Origin: Clostridia bacterium
GTDB lineage: Bacteria > Bacillota > Clostridia > Oscillospirales > Acutalibacteraceae
Direction of reading: 5' to 3'
Length of the DNA stretch: 6,227 nt
Assembly: GCA_900752115.1 (NCBI GenBank)
Contig: CAADUC010000100.1
Location: forward strand, 1 to 6,227
This document shows, piece after piece, positions 1 to 5,292 of this stretch. The first letter of the stretch is position 1; every line of letters begins with the position of its first letter. The notes beneath the pieces are model-generated. The model was not told the DNA's origin. It searched no databases and saw only the letters and a program-made list of their open reading frames with translations. The position numbers and the translations under genes are program-made.

Positions 1-252
1 ACCATCCGCAGCCGCGAGATTTCCGCCTGTCTTGTCTTGCAGGCGCAGTCTCAGTTGAAAGCTCTGTATAAAGACAATGCCGACACCATCATAGGCAATA
101 TGGATTCCCGGCTGTTTCTCGGCGGCTCAGAGCCGGCAACGCTGAAAGAGCTGTCGGCGGCGCTCGGAAAAGAGACAATCGACACCTTCAATACCGGGGA
201 AAACCGAGGGAAAGAAACGTCCCATTATCATGGTAAATCGGAAGTGGCTTAA
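1..252 (+). CDS. virD4: VirD4/TraG coupling protein, C-terminal fragment (5' end outside window, 3' end chimeric)
   Basis: In an intact ICE this inner-membrane ATPase hands the relaxase-DNA complex to the type IV secretion channel. The open frame starts at base 1 (TIRSREISACLVLQAQSQLK) and continues with KDNADTIIGNMDSRLFLGG and LKELSAALGKETID. This is the region after Walker B in the CD1115-type VirD4/TraG proteins of Tn1549-like elements. The family match holds up to GKETSH (about base 226). The family then normally continues for roughly 60-100 more residues. Here the frame instead enters VirB4 DNA out of frame and stops at 250-252, so the last residues (YHGKSEVA) are not native. The true start and both Walker motifs lie outside the window. 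A second piece of a VirD4/TraG gene, the N-terminus, lies at 4492-4854. The family call is firm; loss of function is inferred. Confidence 0.8.
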   Translation, partial: TIRSREISACLVLQAQSQLKALYKDNADTIIGNMDSRLFLGGSEPATLKELSAALGKETIDTFNTGENRGKETSHYHGKSEVA

Positions 253-1324
253 AAACCCGAACGGGCTGATCTTAGGCACGCCCGGAAGCGGCAAGTCCTT
301 CTCCGCCAAGCGGGAGATCGCCAACGTGTTCCTCGTCACAAACGACGATATCATCATCTGCGACCCGGAGGCGGAGTACGGCCCGCTGGTGGAGCACCTG
401 CACGGGCAGGTGGTGAAGATCTCGCCCACCTCCACCGACTACCTGAACCCCATGGATTTGAACCTGAATTACAGTGACGACGAAAACCCGCTGAGCCTGA
501 AATCCGACTTCATCCTCTCCCTGTGCGAGCTGATCGTGGGCGGCAAGGACGGCCTCATGCCGGTGGAAAAGACCATCATCGACCGATGTGTGCGCTCTGT
601 TTACCGGGAGTACCTGAGCGACCCCCGCCCGGAGAAGATGCCCATTTTGGAGGACTTGTACAACGAGCTTCGCAGGCAGGATGAAAAGGAAGCGCAGTAT
701 ATCGCCACGGCGCTGGAAATCTACGTCACCGGCTCCCTCAACGTGTTCAACCACCGCAGCAACGTGAATATCGAAAACCGCGTGGTCAGCTTCGATATCA
801 AGGAGCTGGGCAAGCAGCTCAAAAAGATCGGGATGCTGGTGGTGCAGGACGCGGTGTGGAACCGCGTCACGATCAACCGGGAACAGCGCAAGTCCACCCG
901 CTACTATATCGACGAAATGCACCTTCTTTTGAAGGAGGAACAGACCGCCGCGTATATGGTGGAGATATGGAAGCGATTCCGCAAGTGGGGCGGCGTTCCC
1001 ACGGGCATCACCCAGAACGTCAAAGACCTGCTCTCCAGCCGCGAGGTGGAGAACATCTTTGAAAACTCCGATTATGTGTATATGCTCAACCAGGCTTCCG
1101 GCGACCGGCAGATTCTGGCGAAGCAGCTCAACATCTCGCCCCATCAGCTCTCGTATGTGACCCAATCCGCCGAGGGCGAGGGGCTTTTGTTCTACGGCAG
1201 CGTGATCCTGCCCTTCGTAGACCGCTTCCCCAAGGATACGGAACTGTACAAAATCATCACGACAAAATTGTCCGACCTCTCCGAACAAACCGGGGAGGAA
1301 GCGAAGGACGCAATTACAGTGTAA
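230..1324 (+). CDS. virB4: VirB4-like conjugal transfer ATPase, C-terminal half (CD1110-type)
   Basis: VirB4 ATPases energise assembly and substrate transport of the conjugative type IV secretion channel at the inner membrane. Counting from ATG 230 (364 residues), I see Walker A GTPGSGKS at 16-23, DPEAEY at 45-50, ISPTSTDYLNPMD at 64-76, a Walker B-like RYYIDEMHLLL at 224-234 and the conserved GITQN at 259-263. Together these are the RecA-like motor domain. Family members are about 800 residues, so the N-terminal 400 or more residues are missing. ATG 230 has no Shine-Dalgarno at proper distance (the nearest purine run, GAGGGAAAG, is about 13 bases away) and sits just past the join with virD4. 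It is therefore probably an internal Met rather than a true start. The stop at 1322-1324 lies 16 bases before the next start, as in an operon. The family call is strong; function is unlikely without the N-terminal part. Confidence 0.88.
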   Translation: MVNRKWLKNPNGLILGTPGSGKSFSAKREIANVFLVTNDDIIICDPEAEYGPLVEHLHGQVVKISPTSTDYLNPMDLNLNYSDDENPLSLKSDFILSLCELIVGGKDGLMPVEKTIIDRCVRSVYREYLSDPRPEKMPILEDLYNELRRQDEKEAQYIATALEIYVTGSLNVFNHRSNVNIENRVVSFDIKELGKQLKKIGMLVVQDAVWNRVTINREQRKSTRYYIDEMHLLLKEEQTAAYMVEIWKRFRKWGGVPTGITQNVKDLLSSREVENIFENSDYVYMLNQASGDRQILAKQLNISPHQLSYVTQSAEGEGLLFYGSVILPFVDRFPKDTELYKIITTKLSDLSEQTGEEAKDAITV

Positions 1325-1332
1325 GGAAGGAG
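1324..1332 (+). promoter_or_regulatory. Ribosome binding site of the bro gene
   Basis: The purine run AGGAAGGAG ends 8 bases before ATG 1341 and overlaps the virB4 stop codon. It supports that start and coupled translation within one transcript. Confidence 0.75.
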
Positions 1333-1340
1333 AAAAGACT

Positions 1341-2102
1341 ATGGATAACCACCTTATGATTTTTGAAAGCACAGATTTTGGTCGGGTACGTTCCGTGCTG
1401 AAAGACGGTGCTCCTTGGTTTGTTGCGGTTGATGTGTGCAAAGCTCTCGGATTGAACCAGGTTACGCGCGCAATGTCCAGATTGGACTCGGATGAAGGTG
1501 GGTTACTTGAAGTACCCCACCCCCAGAACGCCGATAAGACGATTGAAATAAATGCAGTAAGTGAAGCCGGACTCTATCATTTGATCCTTTGTTCCAAAAA
1601 GCCGGAAGTGAGAGCCTTCAAGCGCTGGATTACCCATGAGGTCATTCCCTCCATCCGCAAGCACGGCGCGTATATGACGGACAGCCTGTTGGATGCGCTG
1701 GAGGCGCACCCCGAGGCCGTGCCGGAATACCTGAACCGCCTGCGCAGCGAAAACGCCCGAAACAGGGAGCTGACCCGCCGTCTCCGGCTTGCCCTCCCCA
1801 AAGCGGAGTATTACGACGCCTTTGTTGACCCTGCGGACTGCACCAACATCCGCACCACCGCCAAGGAGCTGGGCGTTCCCGAAAAGCAGTTTACCCGGTA
1901 TCTGGAGGAAAAGAAGTATCTGTTCCGGGACAAGAACCGCAATCTCTTTCCCCGTGCGGTCAAAAAGAGCGCCGGTCTGTTTCTGGTGAGGGACTTCTAC
2001 ACCGAGCGCGGCAAGCTGGGACACTATACCCTCATCACCCCGGCGGGCAAGCGGCATTTTTTGGAGAGAACGGATGAAATTCTGTTTGAACAACACTTTT
2101 AA
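1341..2102 (+). CDS. Bro-N / KilAC antirepressor-like DNA-binding protein
   Basis: A complete 253-residue protein of the phage antirepressor type. Residues 5-110 fit a Bro-N domain: an ESTDFGRVRSVL strand, then WFVAVDVCKALGL at 26-38, AVSEAGLYHLI at 72-82 and FKRWITHEVIPSIRKHG at 93-109, the family's usual closing block. Residues 115-150 are charged and probably helical, acting as a linker. Residues 152-250 fit the KilAC/ANT domain, with TTAKELGVPEKQFTRYL as its helix-turn-helix-like part and LITPAGKRHF near the end. Such proteins bind DNA or repressors and control phage or ICE gene switches; the target here is unknown. It sits between virB4 and the NlpC/P60 gene on the same strand, and a cargo or regulatory gene at this spot is plausible in Tn1549-like operons. 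The first third looks less GC-rich than the rest, which may reflect domain swapping. Domain call strong, role inferred. Confidence 0.88.
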   Translation: MDNHLMIFESTDFGRVRSVLKDGAPWFVAVDVCKALGLNQVTRAMSRLDSDEGGLLEVPHPQNADKTIEINAVSEAGLYHLILCSKKPEVRAFKRWITHEVIPSIRKHGAYMTDSLLDALEAHPEAVPEYLNRLRSENARNRELTRRLRLALPKAEYYDAFVDPADCTNIRTTAKELGVPEKQFTRYLEEKKYLFRDKNRNLFPRAVKKSAGLFLVRDFYTERGKLGHYTLITPAGKRHFLERTDEILFEQHF

Positions 2103-2120
2103 TCCATCAGCAGTCCCATC

Positions 2121-2129
2121 AGGAGGTGA
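2121..2129 (+). promoter_or_regulatory. Ribosome binding site deciding the start of the NlpC/P60 gene
   Basis: AGGAGGTGA is a near-perfect anti-16S match. In-frame GTG 2126 and ATG 2129 lie within or at the edge of the site and cannot be used with it. ATG 2135, 8 bases after the last G of AGGAGG, is well placed. Confidence 0.75.
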
Positions 2130-2134
2130 TGAAT

Positions 2135-3577
2135 ATGGCAAAACGCTCGCCAAGGCTGATTTTCACCGAGGAAGAACGCGCCCTGCCGGAGCTGGAACGA
2201 GCTGTCCGCAAGGCGGACAGGGCGGGGGTTAAGCTGGAAAAGGCCGAAGCGAAAATCCCCAGGAAAACCGTAAAGGTCAGGGAGCGCGTTGTGGACAGTG
2301 AGAGCGGCAAGGTCACGACGCGCCTTTTCTTTGAGGAGGCGGACAAAAAGCGTCCGCCCTCCAAGCTGGCCCACGCCGCAAGGAAAGCGCCGCCGGATAC
2401 CGTCCGCAGCGCAGTCCACCGCAAGCTCCGGGAGGAGGGCGATGACAACCCCGGCACGGAGGCGGCGAACACCCTGACCGAGACGGCGGAGCGCACCTGG
2501 CGCATTGCGGAATCGGCGCACCGCTCCCATGCGGAAAAGCCCTACCGCGGGGCGGACAAGGCGGAAGCCGCCGCAGACAAAGCCAATCTCAAGGCGCTGA
2601 ACAAACAGTACGAGCAGGAATACGGCAGGGCTTCCAATCCCTATTCCCGTTGGCAGCAGAAGCAGGCCATTAAAAAGGAATACGCCGCCGCAAAAGCGGG
2701 GAACGGCGCGAGGAATACCGTCAAAGCGTCCGAGACCACTGCGAAGGCGGCCGGGCGCGCCGCCGAGGGAAGCAAGGAACTCGGCAGCTTTTTTGTCCGG
2801 CACAAAAAGGGCTTCCTCATTGCTGGCGGTATCGCCGCTGCGATACTGCTGCTCATGACCTGCATTTCCTCCTGCTCCACGCTGTTTCAGGGCGGGGTAT
2901 CAGGCGTTGCGGCCTCCACCTATCCGCTGGAGGATGCGGATATGCTGGCGGCGGAAGCAGCCTACTGCGCCATGGAGGACGAGCTGCGGGAATACCTGAA
3001 CAGCTACGAAAGCACCCACGATTACGACGAGTACCACTTTGACCTGGACGAGATCGAGCACGACCCTTATGTGCTCATTTCCATGATTACCGCCCTCAAG
3101 GGCGGAGAATGGACGATTGACGAAATAGGCGGGATTCTGGAGACGCTGTTTGAAAAGCAGTATATCTTAACGGAAACCGTCGCCACGGAAACCAGATACC
3201 GCACCGAAACGCATATCGGCTATTACACCGACGAAAACGGCAATCTGCAAAGCTACGAGTACGAGGCGGAGGTGCCGTACACCTACTATATCTGCCATGT
3301 GGAGCTGGAAAACTTCAACCTCTCCCATGTGCCGGTGCATATCATGTCCCACGATCAGCTCTCCATGTACGCCGTGTATATGAGCGTGCTGGGCAACCGC
3401 CCCGACCTGTTCCCCGATTCCCCGTATGTGAACCGGTACTACCACACCCAGTATGAGAAGTACGAGATACCCCCGGAAGCACTGGCGGATGAACAGTTCG
3501 CCGCAGTTATAAAGGAAGCGGAAAAGTATCTGGGCTACCCTTACGTCTGGGGCGGCAGCTCGCCCGCGCTTATATAA
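2135..3577 (+). CDS. Membrane-anchored NlpC/P60 (CD1108-type) mobile-element protein, truncated before the catalytic site
   Basis: In intact ICEs this protein is a cell-wall hydrolase that helps the mating channel cross peptidoglycan. From ATG 2135 (480 residues), residues 1-222 are highly charged and Ala/Lys/Glu-rich, probably cytoplasmic and helical. Residues 227-246 form one transmembrane helix (GFLIAGGIAAAILLLMTC) flanked by HKK on the inside. Residues 250-455 form the external domain, with Tyr/Glu-rich stretches such as TETRYRTETHIGYYTDENG. Residues 461-477 (EAEKYLGYPYVWGGSSP) are the unmistakable opening of an NlpC/P60 domain, normally followed within a few residues by the DCSG motif with the catalytic Cys. 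Here the match ends at base 3565 and the frame runs into foreign DNA, adding Ala-Leu-Ile before TAA. Cys, His and the rest of the catalytic domain (about 100 residues) are absent, so lytic activity should be lost. The family call is strong; CD1108 naming is from memory. Confidence 0.85.
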   Translation: MAKRSPRLIFTEEERALPELERAVRKADRAGVKLEKAEAKIPRKTVKVRERVVDSESGKVTTRLFFEEADKKRPPSKLAHAARKAPPDTVRSAVHRKLREEGDDNPGTEAANTLTETAERTWRIAESAHRSHAEKPYRGADKAEAAADKANLKALNKQYEQEYGRASNPYSRWQQKQAIKKEYAAAKAGNGARNTVKASETTAKAAGRAAEGSKELGSFFVRHKKGFLIAGGIAAAILLLMTCISSCSTLFQGGVSGVAASTYPLEDADMLAAEAAYCAMEDELREYLNSYESTHDYDEYHFDLDEIEHDPYVLISMITALKGGEWTIDEIGGILETLFEKQYILTETVATETRYRTETHIGYYTDENGNLQSYEYEAEVPYTYYICHVELENFNLSHVPVHIMSHDQLSMYAVYMSVLGNRPDLFPDSPYVNRYYHTQYEKYEIPPEALADEQFAAVIKEAEKYLGYPYVWGGSSPALI

Positions 3578-3678
3578 TATTCCTTTATGGGGAGCCGCCT
3601 TACGCCCTCCGCGGACGTAAGCTCAACTATCGCGTCCCATGCGTGCAGCGTGCTTGCGCTGTCCGCGCTGGTAACGCC
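3566..3678 (-). pseudogene. Fragment resembling the FAD-binding subunit of xanthine dehydrogenase (XdhB/CoxM type)
   Basis: Read on the minus strand, this stretch encodes GVTSADSASTLHAWDAIVEL, then TSAEGVRRLPIKEYYISA. The pattern TSADSA, a DA pair, EL-S--GVR and PI-E-Y follows the segment of the molybdopterin-dehydrogenase FAD-binding domain just after its CNG motif. E. coli XdhB has a comparable SADSA and GVRFVPI stretch. Only about 38 residues of a roughly 280-residue protein are present, with no start or native stop. The frame stays open on both sides, but the family resemblance ends at the joins with the NlpC/P60 gene (about 3565) and with the next + strand tail (about 3679). Codons such as ATA and GTA recall the clpX fragment. 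It is short, so the identification is tentative; it may be from another protein. Confidence 0.45.
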
Positions 3679-3847
3679 GCCCGACTTAAATGCTACAATG
3701 GCCGACTTGGCGCGCTCCGAAGCTACGCCCCAGTCGAGGACGACGAGCAGTGAGCGGGAATCCGTGATTCTGAGGCTGGAGCAGTATCGGAAGCAGCTCA
3801 GCGGGCGGGCCACCAGGGAAAAGAAGCGTAGAGCACGGGAGAAATGA
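3679..3847 (+). CDS. C-terminal tail of a small basic ICE protein, possibly PcfB/DUF3801-like
   Basis: The + strand frame reads SEATPQSRTTSSERESVILR, LEQYRKQLSGRA, then a Lys/Arg-rich end (REKKRRAREK) closing at TGA 3845-3847. A Ser/Thr/Pro-rich linker, a short RESV-LR-LE helix and a basic tail resemble the C-termini of PcfB (DUF3801) accessory proteins. These sit directly upstream of traG/virD4 in Tn1549-like elements, and a traG N-terminus does follow downstream. The frame can be extended back to an ATG at 3587, but that part overlaps the antisense xanthine-dehydrogenase-like piece and reads like a shadow. No ribosome site fits that start. I therefore take it as the 3' end of a gene whose body is missing. 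The PcfB call rests on layout and composition only. Confidence 0.35.
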
Positions 3848-3851
3848 GGGG

Positions 3852-3880
3852 TTGCGGAGTTTGCAAATGACCAGTATAAT
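3852..3880 (+). promoter_or_regulatory. Candidate sigma-70/sigma-A promoter of the transglutaminase-fold gene
   Basis: TTGCGG (3852-3857) and a perfect TATAAT (3875-3880) are 17 bases apart. The -35 box matches consensus in three of six positions. Transcription would start near 3887, about 38 bases before ATG 3925. The box lies right after the preceding stop codon and in the AT-rich patch, so this gene can probably be expressed apart from the transfer operon. Confidence 0.5.
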
Positions 3881-3924
3881 TTAGGAAAGAGGTCGACAAC
3901 TCGGAATTTAACGGAGGAATAGTG

Positions 3925-4410
3925 ATGTTGATACAGGAAGCGTGTAAGCTGTTGAAACGGGAACTTTTGAATAATGGTTACGAATACGGATTTTATTTGA
4001 ATGTGAAAATATATAAACCTGATATGACGAAAGGTGTTGATAAAGCATTCTTTGAGCGTTTATTGACCGAATACTGCATTCAGGATCCTAAAGATACCAT
4101 GAAAGCAAAGGTGGGCACATGCAATGATGCTGTTATTTTGATGAGATCCATTCTTGATCAGCATAGTATTCCGAGTAAGATTTGGCTCTTGCATGATAGG
4201 CAAAAACGGAAGTACCATACTGTTTTAACATTTTATCTTGAAGGTAAAACCGTATATTTGGAGCTGACTCCTCAAACCGGAAAATTGTGTTATGAAGAAG
4301 AGATTGTTTTTGACAGTGAGGAGAGTTTTGTGGATGAATACGCGAATGATAATCGTGAAGTAATATATGTTACTGACTCTGTTTTAATAGGCGAGCGTCC
4401 TGATTTTTAG
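3925..4410 (+). CDS. Transglutaminase-like cysteine-protease-fold protein, AT-rich cargo gene
   Basis: A complete 161-residue protein with no signal peptide or membrane helix, so probably cytoplasmic. ATG 3925 is preferred over in-frame GTG 3922 because GGAGG (3913-3917) then stands 7 bases away. The centre looks like a transglutaminase-like fold: VGTCNDAVILMRSILDQHSI with Cys66, RKYHTVLTFYLEGKTVYLEL with His98 and Glu113. The order and spacing Cys, His, acidic residue match the catalytic triad of this superfamily, whose third member is usually Asp. The phrase 'G-C-D-A--L-R-IL---IP-K' is typical of these enzymes. The substrate is unknown: a peptidase, amidase or crosslinker are all possible. 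GC is about 36% by hand count over 3961-4320, against roughly 53-68% in lines counted nearby, suggesting separate acquisition. It has its own promoter and terminator, between a PcfB-like tail and a traG N-terminus. I do not recognise a named family. Confidence 0.75.
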   Translation: MLIQEACKLLKRELLNNGYEYGFYLNVKIYKPDMTKGVDKAFFERLLTEYCIQDPKDTMKAKVGTCNDAVILMRSILDQHSIPSKIWLLHDRQKRKYHTVLTFYLEGKTVYLELTPQTGKLCYEEEIVFDSEESFVDEYANDNREVIYVTDSVLIGERPDF

Positions 4411-4420
4411 CTGTCGAGAA

Positions 4421-4437
4421 TGGAATGATAAATTCCA
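4421..4437 (+). repeat. Short inverted repeat after the transglutaminase-fold gene
   Basis: TGGAAT and ATTCCA form a 6-bp stem around a 5-base loop, 10 bases after the stop codon. There is no T-run, so it is not a terminator by itself. It could protect the 3' end of the transcript or be chance. Confidence 0.35.
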
Positions 4438-4448
4438 AATTATCCACC

Positions 4449-4472
4449 AAGCCAGCCGATCAGCTGGCTTTT
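4449..4472 (+). terminator. Candidate intrinsic terminator
   Basis: AAGCCAGC (4449-4456) pairs perfectly with GCTGGCTT (4463-4470) around a 6-base loop, and the right arm runs into TTTT followed by CCC. The 8-bp GC-containing stem 38 bases after the transglutaminase-fold stop would end that transcript before the traG start region. The T-run is short, so it may be only partly efficient, or may act as a leader hairpin of the next gene. Confidence 0.55.
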
Positions 4473-4480
4473 CCCGCATA

Positions 4481-4488
4481 GAGGTGAT
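4481..4488 (+). promoter_or_regulatory. Ribosome binding site in front of the traG N-terminus
   Basis: GAGGTGAT extends anti-16S pairing past GAGG. The codon at ideal distance (7 bases after GAGG) is ATC 4492, not a normal start. The nearest usual start in frame, GTG 4519, is 34 bases away from GAGG and thus unlikely to use this site. Confidence 0.55.
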
Positions 4489-4491
4489 CTC

Positions 4492-4956
4492 ATCCACAAA
4501 TCCAACAAGGCAGAGGACGTGCTCCTCTGCCTGTTTTTATACCCATTTATCCTCTGGGCGGCGCTGCTGATTGCACCCTGCTGGGGCGGCAGCCTTCTGG
4601 ACATGATCCCCCGGCTGCAAGCAGCGTTGCAGGCACCCCTAGAAATCAGTTGGACGGAGCAGAGCGCTCCGTCCATTTTTATCTGCACCGGCCTTTATGT
4701 ACTGGGGTTGGCTATTTACTTTTCCAGCCGTGGACGCACCCGTGACGGCGAGGAACACGGTTCTGCCACCTGGGGTTCAGCCCGCGAGTTAAATCGCCAA
4801 TTCGCCCAGAAGCAGAGCAAAATCCTCACCCAGCACGTTCGTCTGGGGCTGGACAGCCTCCTGAATAAGCTTGAGCAGCATATTCTCCACATCCTCGCCA
4901 ACGTAGCCGGCCTCGGTAAGGCTTGTGGCATCGGCCACGGCAAACGGCACCTGTAG
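4492..4956 (+). CDS. virD4: VirD4/TraG coupling protein, N-terminal fragment fused to antisense clpX DNA
   Basis: Counting from codon 4492, residues 1-9 (IHKSNKAED) lead to membrane helix 1 at about 10-31 ([18 protein letters not shown]). An external loop follows, then helix 2 at about 61-79 ([19 protein letters not shown]). The cytoplasmic run then contains [15 protein letters not shown] and [11 protein letters not shown]. Two helices followed by a HGSA-WG motif is the standard N-terminus of the coupling protein in Tn1549-like ICEs. The match ends at Asp 4852-4854, just before the region that should carry Walker A. The frame then reads the wrong strand of clpX and stops at 4954-4956, so about 34 terminal residues are meaningless. 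The expected start position holds ATC instead of ATG; GTG 4519 is a weak alternative that would cut into helix 1. Non-functional by inference. The gene's C-terminal counterpart appears at the left end of the window. Confidence 0.78.
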   Translation: MHKSNKAEDVLLCLFLYPFILWAALLIAPCWGGSLLDMIPRLQAALQAPLEISWTEQSAPSIFICTGLYVLGLAIYFSSRGRTRDGEEHGSATWGSARELNRQFAQKQSKILTQHVRLGLDSLLNKLEQHILHILANVAGLGKACGIGHGKRHL

Positions 4957-5292
4957 CACGCGCGCCAGCGTTTCCGCAAGCAGAGTTTTGCCGCTGCCCG
5001 TAGGCCCAAGCATGACAATGTTGCTCTTTTGCAGTTCAACATCGTCCTTGGAATCATCCGCATTTATGCGCTTATAGTGATTATATACGGCCACGGCAAG
5101 CGCGCGCTTTGCGTCCGCCTGACCGACTACGTATTGATCCAATACGTCCACTATGTCCTTAGGCTTGGGCAGATCCTTCAGTTCCTCGGGTTCTTCGGGA
5201 TAATCGTCGTCAATAATATCCTTGCACAGTTCTATGCAGTCTGAGCATATGTATACGCCCGGTCCGGCTATTATACGACTGACCTCGTCCTG
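4855..5292 (-). pseudogene. clpX: Internal fragment of clpX (ClpXP protease unfoldase), antisense to the ICE genes
   Basis: ClpX is the hexameric AAA+ unfoldase that feeds proteins to ClpP. On the minus strand 146 codons read [19 protein letters not shown], then [20 protein letters not shown], Walker A GPTGSGKT (4984-5007) and [18 protein letters not shown]. The fragment spans roughly residues 18-165 of an about 420-residue protein. It holds the second Cys pair of the N-terminal zinc finger and Walker A. It lacks the first Cys pair, Walker B (IDEIDK), the sensor regions and the whole C-terminal domain. An open frame can be drawn from 5298 to 4789, but codons beyond 5292 and below 4855 belong to topB and traG. 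There is no start codon or ribosome site of its own. The sequence itself is undamaged, which suggests recent or artificial joining rather than old decay. Identification is very firm. Confidence 0.93.

Noticed and set aside
272..1441. Long minus-strand open frame of 389 codons opposite virB4
   Set aside because: The opposite strand encodes an unmistakable VirB4 ATPase domain. The minus frame is Val/His/Leu-rich, low in complexity and has no recognisable motif; it is a by-product of GC-rich codons.
2099..2803. Minus-strand open frame of 234 codons opposite the NlpC/P60 gene
   Set aside because: It is Arg/Gly/Phe-rich and overlaps the N-terminal part of a well-supported + strand protein with a perfect ribosome site.
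3682..3813. Minus-strand reading SLLVVLDWGVASERAKSA as a possible von Willebrand A-type domain
   Set aside because: It lacks the D-x-S-x-S metal site. The + strand here gives a more plausible basic C-terminal tail ending in a stop, so the minus frame is probably chance continuation of the inverted fragment.
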